From positions 434,001 through 498,000 of the forward strand of contig NZ_FNQB01000002.1 in NCBI RefSeq assembly GCF_900107455.1: 64,000 nucleotides of DNA. The letters run 5' to 3'. Made by a program: the position numbers and the translations under genes. The DNA comes from Asanoa ishikariensis (GTDB lineage Bacteria; Actinomycetota; Actinomycetes; Mycobacteriales; Micromonosporaceae). The notes beneath the pieces were generated by a model. That model made no database searches. It was not told where the DNA came from and saw only the letters and a list, made by a program, of their open reading frames with translations. Below are positions 8,740 through 17,653 of the stretch, one piece after another (the first letter of the stretch is position 1; every line of letters begins with the position of its first letter).

Positions 8740-11126
8740 CACGGACCAGCGTCACCCAGGACCGGCACGATCTCGACCGGTGTGTCGAAGTGCCGGTCGT
8801 GCCCGACGACACGAGTCGGGCCGACGAGCCGTACCGTACCGTGCAGCGGCAGGTCGGCTGCGGATGTGCCGACGAGCACGTCGATGTCGCCCGCCTCGAC
8901 GATCCGGCGCAGGTCGCGGCCGGCGAACGCGGTGCGGTCGGTGTGCACGCGGAAGCGCACGTCGGCGGCCGCGCCCGGCGCCAGGTCGACCCGGGCGAAC
9001 CCGACCAACTGCTTGACCGGGCGGACCACCTGGGCGACCAGGTCGTGCAGGTAAAGCTGGACGACCTCGGTGCCCGCCCGGTCGCCGGTGTTGCGGACCC
9101 GCGCGGCCACCGTGAACTCGCCGTCCGTCGGCGCCGTCGGCGCCGAGATCCGCAGGTCGTCGACCGCGAACGTGGTGTACGAGCGGCCGTGCCCGAACGG
9201 GAACAGCGGAGTCGGGTCGAGGCTGCTGATGTCGGTGCTCTCGGCGCCGAGCGGCGGCTGGAGGTAGGTGCCCGGCTGGCCGCCCGGCCCGCGCGGCACC
9301 TGCACCGGCAGCTTGCCGCTTGGTTGCACGCGGCCGGAGAGCACCCCGGCGATCGCCGCGCCGCCCTCCTCGCCCGGCATGAACGCCTGCACCAGCCCGG
9401 CGGCCCGCCCGTGCACGTCGCCCAGCGCGTACGGCCGGCCGGAGACCACCACGACGACCACCGGGGTGCCGGTGTCCAACAGGGCCGCCAGCAGCTCGCC
9501 CTGCACACCGGGCAGCGCCAGGTCAGGTGCGTCGCAGCCCTCGCCGGAGGTGCCGTGCGCGAACAGCCCGGCGATGTCACCGACGAATGCCACGCACACG
9601 TCGGCCGCTTGAGCCGCCTCGACCGCGGCCGCGAAGCCTGACCGGTCGTCGCCCTGGATCTCGCATCCTCGCGCGTGCGTGATGTCCACATCGGGCAGTG
9701 TCGCGCGCAGCGCGTCGACCGCGGTCGGCACGTCGACACCGAGGCCCAGGCCCGGGTGCCGGGGTAGCACGTGGTTGGGGAACGCGTAGCAGCCCATGAA
9801 CGTGCGTGGCTCGGCGGAGCACGGGCCGACCACCGCGATCCGGCCGGCGGCCGGCAACGGCAGCGCGCTGCCCGGGTCGAGCAACACGACCGAGCGTTCG
9901 GCGATCTCCCGGGCCAGCGCCCGGTTGGCGGGCGAGTCCAGCTCGACGGTGGCCGCGCCGGCGACCGAGCCCTCCGGTGTCCACTCTGGATCCAGCAGGC
10001 CGAGCGCGACCTTCTGCGTGAGCAGTCGGCGGGCGGCCTGGTCGACCAGCTCCTCGGACACCTCGCCGGCCCGCACCTTCGCGAGCAGCGCCGCGCCGTA
10101 GCCGATGGTGTCGGGGAGCTCGACGTCGATGCCGGCGGCCAGGGCCAGCGCGCCGGCCTCGGCGTCGTCGGCGGCGATGTGGTGCATGGTCGCGAGGAAC
10201 GGCACGGCCCAGTAGTCGGAGACCACCGTGCCGGCGAAACCCCACGCGTCGCGGAGCACCTCGGTGAGCAGCCAGCGGTCGGCGCCGGCGGGGATGCCGT
10301 CGACGTCCGAGTAGGAGTTCATCACGGAGCCGGCGGCGGCAGTGGCCACGGCGGTCTCGAACGGCGGCAGGATGACGTCGACCAGCTCGCGCCGGCCCAT
10401 CGACACGGGACCGTGGTTGCGTGCGCCGCGGGAGGCCGAGTAGCCGGCGAAGTGCTTGAGCGTGGCGATCACGCCGGCGCTCTGGAGGCCGCGAACGTAG
10501 GCGGAGCCGAGCATCGAGACCAGGTGCGGGTCTTCGCCCATCGTCTCCTCGACGCGGCCCCAGCGGTAGTCGCGCACGACGTCGAGCACCGGCGACAGTC
10601 CCTGGTGCACACCGACGGCGGCCATGTCGCGGCCGATCGCGGCCGCCATCCGCTCGACCAGGTCGGGCGAGAAGGTCGCGGCCCAGGCGATCGCGGCCGG
10701 GTAGACGGTGGCGCCGTAGGTGGTGAACCCGGTCAGGCACTCCTCGTGCACTAGTGCCGGAATGCGCAGCCGGTGGGCGTCGAGCACGACATGGTGCTGG
10801 CGCACCAGCTCCGCCGCGCCCTCGGCGGCGGTGACGGGCGCGCTGCCGTAGACCCGGGTGAGATGGCCGAGACCGTGCCGGCTGGCCTCGTCGAGCGGCT
10901 TGTCGCCCGCCGAGAAGACGTCCTGCATGGGTGCCACGTTGTGGTCGGGTGCGAAGACCTGCTCGGCCTCGTCGTCGTTCAGGTCCTTGCGGAGCCACCG
11001 GCTGCCGAGCTGGCCGAGCTTCTCCTCGAGGGTCATCGCGCCCAGGAGCAGCTCGACCCGGTCGGCGACCGGCCGGCTGACGTCGTGCCAGGGCTGGGTG
11101 TCGACCTGAGCGGGCTGAGTTGCCAC
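8739..11126 (-). CDS. GH3 family beta-glycosidase (beta-glucosidase/xylosidase)
   Basis: This 795-residue enzyme has the full GH3 layout: an N-terminal barrel (about 20-330) with the KHFAGYSASRGARNHGPVS segment and the nucleophile in VVSDYWAVPF (D304), a second alpha/beta domain (about 390-610), and a C-terminal fibronectin-III-like domain. The GTG at 11126 is chosen because GGAGG lies 8 nt upstream. No signal peptide is seen, so it should act in the cytoplasm on imported oligosaccharides, matching the divergent ABC transporter. Family GH3 includes beta-glucosidases, xylosidases and N-acetylglucosaminidases, and the exact specificity is not settled by sequence. Confidence 0.9.
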   Translation of the reverse strand: MATQPAQVDTQPWHDVSRPVADRVELLLGAMTLEEKLGQLGSRWLRKDLNDDEAEQVFAPDHNVAPMQDVFSAGDKPLDEASRHGLGHLTRVYGSAPVTAAEGAAELVRQHHVVLDAHRLRIPALVHEECLTGFTTYGATVYPAAIAWAATFSPDLVERMAAAIGRDMAAVGVHQGLSPVLDVVRDYRWGRVEETMGEDPHLVSMLGSAYVRGLQSAGVIATLKHFAGYSASRGARNHGPVSMGRRELVDVILPPFETAVATAAAGSVMNSYSDVDGIPAGADRWLLTEVLRDAWGFAGTVVSDYWAVPFLATMHHIAADDAEAGALALAAGIDVELPDTIGYGAALLAKVRAGEVSEELVDQAARRLLTQKVALGLLDPEWTPEGSVAGAATVELDSPANRALAREIAERSVVLLDPGSALPLPAAGRIAVVGPCSAEPRTFMGCYAFPNHVLPRHPGLGLGVDVPTAVDALRATLPDVDITHARGCEIQGDDRSGFAAAVEAAQAADVCVAFVGDIAGLFAHGTSGEGCDAPDLALPGVQGELLAALLDTGTPVVVVVVSGRPYALGDVHGRAAGLVQAFMPGEEGGAAIAGVLSGRVQPSGKLPVQVPRGPGGQPGTYLQPPLGAESTDISSLDPTPLFPFGHGRSYTTFAVDDLRISAPTAPTDGEFTVAARVRNTGDRAGTEVVQLYLHDLVAQVVRPVKQLVGFARVDLAPGAAADVRFRVHTDRTAFAGRDLRRIVEAGDIDVLVGTSAADLPLHGTVRLVGPTRVVGHDRHFDTPVEIVPVLGDAGP

Positions 11127-11161
11127 GGGGCGTGCCTCCTTTGCGCAAGATAGAGGTTGGT

Positions 11162-11178
11162 CTTCGAAACTTTCGAAG
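11162..11178. promoter_or_regulatory. LacI-type operator of the GH3 operon
   Basis: CTTCGAAACTTTCGAAG is a perfect palindrome (8 bp, centre C, 8 bp) about 36 nt upstream of the GH3 start. It shares the CGAAA/TTTCG core with the operator at 6622, so one or both LacI paralogues probably bind it. Confidence 0.75.
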
Positions 11179-11255
11179 TTTCCGGTGCTCGCGGCCGACC
11201 GGCCAAGCCTTGCGCTGACCTTACTTTCGCCGATCAGAACGTCGGCATCAAGCCC

Positions 11256-11284
11256 TTGACACGTGGATGACGGAATCCTACGTT
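11256..11284 (+). promoter_or_regulatory. strong promoter of the sugar ABC transporter operon
   Basis: A consensus TTGACA (11256-11261) is followed by a 17-nt spacer and TACGTT (11279-11284). The predicted leader of about 160 nt contains the CebR-like operator. Confidence 0.65.
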
Positions 11285-11359
11285 GACTTGAAAATTCTAC
11301 GTTAATTTGCGAGACCACCGGCCGAAATTTCCCCGCCTCGGCATCCTTGCGTGTGGCTG

Positions 11360-11373
11360 TGGGAGCGCTCCCT
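11360..11373. promoter_or_regulatory. CebR-like operator
   Basis: TGGGAGCGCTCCCT matches the Streptomyces CebR operator TGGGAGCGCTCCCA except at the last base. It sits in the leader of the ABC transporter operon, about 70 nt after the predicted transcription start. A CebR-type repressor blocking uptake in the absence of cello-oligosaccharides is inferred. Confidence 0.65.
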
Positions 11374-11450
11374 CATGGCCGGTGACCCCTCGTGCTACTC
11401 GCCCGATCGAAACGCCGCGTCTGTCGCGGCACACGAGTACGGAGGTCAGC

Positions 11451-12788
11451 GTGGAGCGCAGCATCCTGTCCCGGCGGAACTTCTTAGGTCTTTCCATGGG
11501 CGCGGCCGCCGGCGTCGCGCTCGCCGGCTGTGGCAGTTCCGGCCCCAGCAGCAGCACGGGCGGCGGTGGCAGCGCCGGTTCGGCCAGCTACTGGTTCCTC
11601 ACGGGCGCGCCTGGTGAGGGCATCCGCACCAACACAGTCAACCGCTTCAACCAGGCGAACCCCGACAGCAAGATCACCGCGACGACGTTCCAGAACGACG
11701 CGTACAAGACGAAGATCAAGACGGCGATCGGTGCCGGCCAGGCCCCGACCGTCATCTGGGGCTGGGGCGGCGGCACCCTGCGCACGTACGCCCAGGCCGG
11801 TCAGGTCGAGGATCTGACCTCGTGGTTCGGCGAGAACGCGGCGGTCAAGGACCGGCTGTTCCCGTCGTCGTTCGGCGCGGCCACCATCGACGGCAAGATC
11901 TACGCGATGCCGGCCGAGACGGTCCAGCCGATCGTCATGTTCTACAACAAGCGTGCCTTCGAGAGGATCGGCGCGCAGCCCCCGCAGACCTGGGGCGACG
12001 TGATGGACCTCGTGCCCAAGTTCAACGCGAAGGGCATCGCGCCGTTCTCGCTCGGTGGCCAGTCCCGCTGGACCAACATGATGTGGCTCGAGTTCCTCTT
12101 CGACCGCCTTGGCGGCAGCGAGGTCTTCCAGGCCGTGTTCGACGGCCAGAAGGACGCCTGGTCGAACCCGGCGTCGATCCAGGCGCTGACGTTGGTGCAG
12201 GACCTGGTCAAGCAGAACGGCTTCATCAAGGGCTTCTCGTCGATCACCGCCGACTCCAACGCTGACCAGGCATTGCTCTACACGGGCAAGGCGGCGATGA
12301 TGCTGCACGGCACGTGGACGTACGGCGGCATGGCGGCGGACGGAGGCGACTTCGTGTCCAGCGGCAGTTTGGGCTACATGAACTTCCCGCCGATCGACGG
12401 CGGCAAGGGCGACGTGTCCGACACCGTGGGCAACCCGGGTCAGTACTACTCCATCTCCTCCAAGGCCACGGCCGAGCAGAAGGAGACCGCGAAGAAGTTC
12501 TTCAAGGACGCGGTGCTCGCCGATGCCGAGGTCAAGGAGTGGATCGACGCCGGCGCCGTCCCGATCGTCAAGGGCACCGAGAGCGCGTTCGGCGCCTCGA
12601 AGGACGCCGACTTCCTCAAGTTCGTCTACAACACCTCGGCCAACGCCAAGACCTTCGCGCAGTCGTGGGACCAGGCGCTGAGCCCGACCGCGGCGGAGAA
12701 GCTGCTCGACAACATCGCGCAGCTCTTCCAGCTGAAGATCTCGCCCGAGAAGTGGGCGGAGAACATGAACGGGGTCATCGGGCAATGA
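11451..12788 (+). CDS. sugar ABC transporter substrate-binding lipoprotein
   Basis: This 445-residue family-1 solute-binding protein starts at a GTG preceded by GGAGG. The N-terminus carries a twin-arginine motif (SRRNFLG), a hydrophobic core and the lipobox LAGC, so it is probably exported folded by Tat and anchored by lipid on the outer face of the membrane. The mature part is a typical oligosaccharide-binding fold. It is the first gene of the transporter operon, and its stop overlaps the next start as ATGA. The ligand is probably a plant-derived oligosaccharide, judging from the neighbouring GH3 enzyme and CebR-like operator. Confidence 0.9.
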   Translation: MERSILSRRNFLGLSMGAAAGVALAGCGSSGPSSSTGGGGSAGSASYWFLTGAPGEGIRTNTVNRFNQANPDSKITATTFQNDAYKTKIKTAIGAGQAPTVIWGWGGGTLRTYAQAGQVEDLTSWFGENAAVKDRLFPSSFGAATIDGKIYAMPAETVQPIVMFYNKRAFERIGAQPPQTWGDVMDLVPKFNAKGIAPFSLGGQSRWTNMMWLEFLFDRLGGSEVFQAVFDGQKDAWSNPASIQALTLVQDLVKQNGFIKGFSSITADSNADQALLYTGKAAMMLHGTWTYGGMAADGGDFVSSGSLGYMNFPPIDGGKGDVSDTVGNPGQYYSISSKATAEQKETAKKFFKDAVLADAEVKEWIDAGAVPIVKGTESAFGASKDADFLKFVYNTSANAKTFAQSWDQALSPTAAEKLLDNIAQLFQLKISPEKWAENMNGVIGQ

Positions 12789-13711
12789 CATCTCTCGCTC
12801 CGCCCGCCCCGCGGGGGAGTACTACGACCTCCGCCCAGGGCGGGCGGAGCGGGTCCGTCACCTGGCTGGCCCTCCCCGCGTTCCTCATGTTCGTCGCGTT
12901 CGCGATCATCCCGCTGATCGGCGTGCTGGTGCTCAGCTTCACGCAGTGGGACGGCATCGGCGACATCCACGCGGCGGGCTTCGACAGTTGGCGCAGCGTG
13001 CTGCGCGACCCGGGCCTCGTACACGCGCTCTGGGTCACCTTCCTGATCATGGCTCTGTCCTGGGCGTTCCAGACCCCGCTGAGCCTGCTGATCGGCGTCT
13101 ACCTGGCCACGCAGAGCCGCTTTCGCGAGATCCTCGCGGTGATCTACTTCGTACCCCTGCTGCTCAGCTCGGCCGCCCTCGCGATCACCTACAAGGCCCT
13201 GCTCGACCCGAACTTCGGGCTCGGCGCCGGCCTGGGCATCCCGTTGCTGCAACAGGACTGGCTCGGGCGCGACAACCTGGCGCTCGGCGTGCTGGTGTTC
13301 GTGGTCTCCTGGCAGTTCATCCCGTTCCACTCGCTGATCTACCAGAGCGCGGTGCGGCAGATCCCGAAGGCGATGTTCGAGGCGTCCGAGATCGACGGCG
13401 CCGGCCGGCTGCGGCAGTTCTTCAGCATCACCTTGCCGCAGCTCAAGTACACGGTCATCACGTCGTCGACGCTGATGGTGGTCGGGTCGCTGACCTTCTT
13501 CGACCTGATCTTCGTGCTCACCGGTGGCGGGCCGGGCGATGCCACCCGGGCGCTCGCGCTCGACATGTACAAGCGGGGCTTCCAGGCCAGCCTGATGGGC
13601 CCGGCGAGCGCGATTGCGGTGATCCTGGTGCTGGTCGGTCTCGGCCTCGCGCTGCTGTTGCGCCGCCTCGGTGGCCGCGACACGACCGAGAGCCAGATGG
13701 AAGGCGTGTGA
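12785..13711 (+). CDS. sugar ABC transporter permease (MalF type)
   Basis: This 308-residue integral membrane protein has six predicted helices. The binding-protein-dependent permease signature lies in EASEIDGAGRLRQFFSITLP (the EAA loop that contacts the ATPase). The ATG at 12785 overlaps the stop of the substrate-binding gene. It pairs with the next gene to form the translocation pore of a carbohydrate uptake system. No ATPase gene is present in the operon, so a shared MsiK-type ATPase encoded elsewhere is likely, as is common for actinomycete sugar importers. Confidence 0.92.
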   Translation: MTSLAPPAPRGSTTTSAQGGRSGSVTWLALPAFLMFVAFAIIPLIGVLVLSFTQWDGIGDIHAAGFDSWRSVLRDPGLVHALWVTFLIMALSWAFQTPLSLLIGVYLATQSRFREILAVIYFVPLLLSSAALAITYKALLDPNFGLGAGLGIPLLQQDWLGRDNLALGVLVFVVSWQFIPFHSLIYQSAVRQIPKAMFEASEIDGAGRLRQFFSITLPQLKYTVITSSTLMVVGSLTFFDLIFVLTGGGPGDATRALALDMYKRGFQASLMGPASAIAVILVLVGLGLALLLRRLGGRDTTESQMEGV

Positions 13712-13712
13712 C

Positions 13713-14612
13713 GTGGCGACGACTCTGACGACAGCACCCGACACGGCGACCCGGCCCGACGCACCACAACGGGCCGGCGGGGGCGGCCGGCGCCGGGTGT
13801 TCAACCTGCCGGCCGGGCTCGCCGCGCTGATCTGGCTCGCGATCGTGTTGATCCCGCTCTACTGGATCCTCATCACCAGCCTCAAGACGCAGTCCAACTA
13901 CTTCCTGAGCAACCCGTTCGTGCCGCCGAAAGAGCCGACCCTCGACAACTACCGGATGGTCATCGAGGCCGACTTCGTCCGCTATTTCGTCAACAGCGCG
14001 ATCGTCACCGCGGGGGCGGTCATCCCGGCCGTGGGGATCTCGTTCATGGCGGCGTACGCCATCGTCCGGGCCGGCAACCGCAGCCGGTTCCTGCGTTCGG
14101 TGAACGCCGTGTTCCTGATGGGCCTGGCGATCCCGCTCCAGGCGGTGATCATCCCGGTCTACCTGATCATCATTCGGCTGAAGATGTACGACACCCTGCT
14201 CGCCATCATCCTGCCGTCGATCGCGTTCGCCATCCCGCTGTCCGTGCTGGTGCTCTCCAACTTCATCCGGGACGTGCCGCGCGAGCTGTTCGAGTCGATG
14301 CGGATGGACGGCGCCTCGGAGTGGGGCACGCTCCGGCACCTGGCCTTCCCACTGATCCGGCCGGCACTGGTCACCGTCACCATCTACAACGGACTGTCCA
14401 TCTGGAACGGTTTCCTGCTGCCACTGATCCTGACCCAGAGCCCGACGCAGCGCACGCTGCCGCTGGCGCTCTGGACCTTCCAGGGGCAGTACAGCATCAA
14501 CGTGCCGGCGGTGCTCGCGTCCGTGGTGCTGACCACGCTGCCGATCCTCGCGCTCTACGTGGTGGGGCGGCGCCAGTTGCTCAGCGGTCTCACGGCCGGT
14601 TTCAGCAAGTAA
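13713..14612 (+). CDS. sugar ABC transporter permease (MalG type)
   Basis: This 299-residue membrane protein starts at a GTG one base after the previous stop, with GGAAGG upstream inside the preceding gene. It has six helices and the EAA loop in ESMRMDGASEWGTLRHLAFP. It is the second half of the pore with the MalF-type partner. The first 40 residues are hydrophilic and probably cytoplasmic. The next gene, a transketolase, follows after 69 nt and may be part of the same transcript. Confidence 0.92.
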   Translation: MATTLTTAPDTATRPDAPQRAGGGGRRRVFNLPAGLAALIWLAIVLIPLYWILITSLKTQSNYFLSNPFVPPKEPTLDNYRMVIEADFVRYFVNSAIVTAGAVIPAVGISFMAAYAIVRAGNRSRFLRSVNAVFLMGLAIPLQAVIIPVYLIIIRLKMYDTLLAIILPSIAFAIPLSVLVLSNFIRDVPRELFESMRMDGASEWGTLRHLAFPLIRPALVTVTIYNGLSIWNGFLLPLILTQSPTQRTLPLALWTFQGQYSINVPAVLASVVLTTLPILALYVVGRRQLLSGLTAGFSK

Positions 14613-14681
14613 CCGAGGTTCAACGTCCCCGCGCGGGGTATCCGGCCCTCGAGGAAGGATTTTCGCCGCGAAAGGGACATC

Positions 14682-16550
14682 GTGACCACCACAGCGACCA
14701 TCTCCGACCTGTCCACCGCCCGTGACGTGGCCCGGCAGCTCCGGGTCGACTCGGTGCGGACCAGCACGAGCGCCGGATCCGGGCACCCCACGTCGAGCAT
14801 GTCGGCCGCCGACCTGCTCGCCGTGCTGGTCACCCGGCACCTGCGCTACGACTGGGACAGCCCGGAGAACGACGCCAACGACCACCTGATCTTCTCCAAG
14901 GGGCACGCGTCGCCGCTGCTGTACTCCGTCTTCAAGGCGGCCGGCGTGATCTCCGACGAGGAGCTGATGTCGGGCTACCGCCGGTTCGGGCAGCGGCTGC
15001 AGGGCCATCCGACGCCGGTGCTGCCCTGGGTCGACGTGGCCACCGGTTCGCTCGGCCAGGGCCTGCCGGACGGCGTCGGCGTCGCGCTGGCCGGGCGCTA
15101 CCTGGACGAGGTGCCGTACCGCGTGTGGGTGCTCTGCGGCGACAGCGAGATGGCCGAGGGCTCGATGTGGGAGGCGCTCGACAAGGCCGCCTACTACCGG
15201 CTGTCCAACCTCGTCGCGATCGTCGACGTCAACCGGCTCGGCCAGAGCGGCCCGACCGAACTGCAATGGGACCTCGACGCGTACGCCCGCCGGGCCTCGG
15301 CTTTTGGCGCCCGGGTGTTGATCATCGACGGGCACGATCTCGAGGAGATCGACGAGGCTTACCGCTCCGCGACCGACCGCACGGACGACCGCCCGACCGT
15401 GATCCTCGCCCGCACGCTCAAGGGACGCGGCTTCAGCGAGGTCGAGAACCTGGAGGGTTGGCACGGCAAGCCGCTGCCCAAGGAGATGGCCGACCGGGCG
15501 ATCCGGGAGCTGGGCGGCGAGAGCGACCTGGTCGTACGCGGGCCGGTGCCGATGGACGAGGCGCCCGTGTCGCGGTCGGCACCGGGCGGGACGGAGTTGC
15601 CCCGCTACCAGGTCGGCGACAAGGTGGCCACCCGGCGGGCGTACGGCGACGCGCTGACCGCGCTCGGCGGCGGGAACAGCCGGATCGTGGCGCTGGACGG
15701 CGAGGTTGGCAACTCGACGTACTCCGAGGAGTTCGCGAAGGCCTTCGGCGACCGGTACTTCGAGATGTACATCGCCGAGCAGCAGATGGTCGCCGCCGCC
15801 GTCGGGCTCAGCGTGCGGCACTACATCCCGTTCGCCTCGACGTTCGCCGCGTTCCTGTCCCGGGCGTACGACTTCATCCGGATGGCGTCGATCTCGCGTG
15901 CCGACATCCGCCTGGTCGGTTCCCATGCCGGGGTGGAGATCGGGGCCGACGGGCCTTCCCAGATGGCGCTCGAGGACCTGGCGATGCTGCGCGCGGTGCA
16001 GGGCTCGACGGTGCTCTACCCGAGCGACGCGGTCAGCACCGCCTCGCTCGTCGCGGCGATGGTCGAGCTCGACGGGGTGAGCTACCTGCGGGCCACCCGG
16101 GGTGCGTACCCGGTGCTCTACGAGAGCGGTGAGGTCTTCCCGGTCGGTGGCAGCAAGGTGCTGCGCTCGGGGCCGTCAGACGCGGTCACCCTCGTGGGCG
16201 CCGGGGTCACCCTGCACGAGTGCCTGGCAGCGGCGTCGCTGTTGGCGTCGGACGGCATCGCCGCGCGGGTGATCGACCTCTACTCCGTCAAGCCGGTCGA
16301 CACCGCGACGCTCAGCGAGGCGGTGGCCGCGACCGAGGGCCGGATCATCGTCGTCGAGGACCACCATCCCGAGGGCGGGCTCGGGTCGGCGGTCGCCGAG
16401 GCGCTGCTGGCGGCCGGGTCGCCGGCGCTGCACTTCACCCATCTCGCGGTGCGTGACCTGCCGGGCTCGGGCTCGACCGCGGAGCAGCTCGCGGCGCAGG
16501 AGATCGACGCTGATCATATTGCCGCGGCCGCCCGGGCGTTGGTGAGCTAG
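14682..16550 (+). CDS. tkt: transketolase
   Basis: This is a single-chain transketolase of 622 residues. The N-terminal thiamine diphosphate domain has SAGSGHPTSSMSAADLLAVL and the cofactor motif GDSEMAEGSMWEAL with downstream N. The central pyrimidine-binding domain includes the YIAEQQMVAAAVG segment, whose glutamate would activate the cofactor. A C-terminal domain follows. It moves two-carbon units between ketose and aldose phosphates in the pentose phosphate pathway. The length is a little shorter than the usual 660-700 residues. Its place behind a sugar transporter suggests a dedicated role in using imported pentoses or hexoses. The GTG start is preceded by GAAAGGGA. Confidence 0.9.
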   Translation: MTTTATISDLSTARDVARQLRVDSVRTSTSAGSGHPTSSMSAADLLAVLVTRHLRYDWDSPENDANDHLIFSKGHASPLLYSVFKAAGVISDEELMSGYRRFGQRLQGHPTPVLPWVDVATGSLGQGLPDGVGVALAGRYLDEVPYRVWVLCGDSEMAEGSMWEALDKAAYYRLSNLVAIVDVNRLGQSGPTELQWDLDAYARRASAFGARVLIIDGHDLEEIDEAYRSATDRTDDRPTVILARTLKGRGFSEVENLEGWHGKPLPKEMADRAIRELGGESDLVVRGPVPMDEAPVSRSAPGGTELPRYQVGDKVATRRAYGDALTALGGGNSRIVALDGEVGNSTYSEEFAKAFGDRYFEMYIAEQQMVAAAVGLSVRHYIPFASTFAAFLSRAYDFIRMASISRADIRLVGSHAGVEIGADGPSQMALEDLAMLRAVQGSTVLYPSDAVSTASLVAAMVELDGVSYLRATRGAYPVLYESGEVFPVGGSKVLRSGPSDAVTLVGAGVTLHECLAAASLLASDGIAARVIDLYSVKPVDTATLSEAVAATEGRIIVVEDHHPEGGLGSAVAEALLAAGSPALHFTHLAVRDLPGSGSTAEQLAAQEIDADHIAAAARALVS

Positions 16551-16569
16551 GCCGTACGTGCTTGTTGCC

Positions 16570-16917
16570 TTAGGTGTGTAGGCGGCGCTGCCAGTCCTTG
16601 GGGACCTGGCCCTTGGGGCCGGGCACCGGCTGGTCGACCGGGTGGCTGTCGGGTCCGGCGAGCTCCGGACCGTCGAGGAACTCGTTGCTGCGGTAGTCGT
16701 AGAACCAGTCCTCGCCGGGCTCGAACGACTGGATGATCGAGTGCTGGTCGCTGGTCGCGTGCGCGGTGGCGTGCTGGGCCGGCGAGTTGTCGCAGCAGCC
16801 GATCTGGCCGCACGTGGCACATCGCCGCAGGTGGAGCCACCACCCGCCGCTGGCCAGGCATTCCGCGCAGCCGGCACCGGACGGGGGCACTTCGGGTCGG
16901 ACGAGTGGTTCGGTCAC
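16570..16917 (-). CDS. UBP-type zinc-finger protein
   Basis: This 115-residue protein has an N-terminal UBP-type zinc finger, with CAECLASGGWWLHLRRC, ATCGQIGCCD and the histidines of HATAHATSDQH placed as in the family. The GTG at 16917 is supported by GAGGAGG upstream. The C-terminal part is Pro/Asp-rich and probably flexible. In eukaryotes this finger binds the ubiquitin C-terminus. Actinobacterial members are small stand-alone proteins of unknown role. Its stop faces the transketolase stop, 19 nt apart. Confidence 0.88.
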   Translation of the reverse strand: MTEPLVRPEVPPSGAGCAECLASGGWWLHLRRCATCGQIGCCDNSPAQHATAHATSDQHSIIQSFEPGEDWFYDYRSNEFLDGPELAGPDSHPVDQPVPGPKGQVPKDWQRRLHT

Positions 16918-16997
16918 GATTCCTCCTCGCTGTTTCTTACGGATCAACATCTACCCGCATCGCGCGCGCTCTCACGTGAGTACTCGATCACTCCGCG

Positions 16998-17003
16998 TAA
17001 GAT
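16998..17003 (+). promoter_or_regulatory. -10 element for leaderless dedA transcript
   Basis: TAAGAT lies 6 nt before the GTG of the DedA gene, so transcription should begin at or next to the start codon. No convincing -35 hexamer is visible. Confidence 0.5.
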
Positions 17004-17009
17004 CGCCAG

Positions 17010-17624
17010 GTGAGCGATGTGCTCAACAGCCTGGTCGACCAGCGCGCCATCCTCGTCTACGTGATCGTCGGCTTGGTGGTGTTCACCGAGGACGCGTTGT
17101 TCTTCGGCTTCATCCTGCCCGGCGAGACGGCCGCCATCCTCGGCGGTGTCGCGGCGAGCCTCGGCCACGTCTCCGTGCTCTGGATGAGCGTGATCGTGGT
17201 GGTCGCGGCGATCCTCGGTGACACGGTGGGCTACGAGATCGGCTCGCGCTGGGGGTACCGGCTGCTGCGCGTCAAGTGGCTCCAGAAACGCGAGAAACAG
17301 GTGGAGTCGGCCCGCTCGTTCCTTGCTCGGCGCGGCGGGCCGGCGGTCTTCTTCGGGCGGTTCATCGCGTTCCTGCGGGCGTTCGTGCCGTTCTTGGCCG
17401 GCGCCTCGCACATGCACTATCGCCGGTTCCTTGCCTACAACGCGGCAGGGGGCGTGGTCTGGGGTGCGGGGTCGGTGCTGCTCGGGTATCTGGCCGGCAA
17501 CTCGTACTCGATGATCGAGGACACCGTGGGGAAGTGGGCCGCGATCGCGGTGGCCGCGGTTGTGGTGGCGGCGCTGATCGCTTGGGCGGTTTATCGCCGG
17601 GTCCGCGAGCGTCGTAGTCACTGA
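17010..17624 (+). CDS. DedA family membrane protein
   Basis: This 204-residue protein has the DedA (SNARE-associated/VTT) layout: re-entrant and membrane helices with VVFTEDALFFGFILPGE near the start, GDTVGYEIGSRWG, and FFGRFIAFLRAFVPFLAGAS. DedA proteins are proposed lipid scramblases or flippases that keep membrane charge and undecaprenyl phosphate recycling normal. The GTG start directly follows a -10 hexamer, which suggests a leaderless transcript. Downstream lies an array of four palindromes before the convergent TetR gene. Confidence 0.88.
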   Translation: MSDVLNSLVDQRAILVYVIVGLVVFTEDALFFGFILPGETAAILGGVAASLGHVSVLWMSVIVVVAAILGDTVGYEIGSRWGYRLLRVKWLQKREKQVESARSFLARRGGPAVFFGRFIAFLRAFVPFLAGASHMHYRRFLAYNAAGGVVWGAGSVLLGYLAGNSYSMIEDTVGKWAAIAVAAVVVAALIAWAVYRRVRERRSH

Positions 17625-17653
17625 GTCGCCTCGGCCACCGAGCCGTTGGCATT

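Larger units (their letters stand above)
11127..11450. other. 324-bp divergent control region between GH3 and ABC operons
   Basis: This gene-free stretch holds the 17-bp CGAAA/TTTCG operator for the GH3 operon, a strong rightward promoter, a GAAATTTC half-palindrome at 11324-11331 and a CebR-like operator at 11360. A TATCTT hexamer on the reverse strand (11147-11152) may be the -10 of the GH3 promoter. Two CTACGTT direct repeats flank the rightward transcription start. Confidence 0.7.

Noticed and set aside
9577-11148. Reverse-strand open frame of 523 codons within the GH3 gene
   Set aside because: It is in another frame of the same strand as the GH3 enzyme, with Arg-rich shadow composition and no recognisable domain.
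13518-15926. Reverse-strand open frame of 802 codons across the permease and transketolase genes
   Set aside because: Composition is low-complexity (Arg, Asp, His, Gly) and it covers two clear genes on the forward strand. It is a high-GC shadow.
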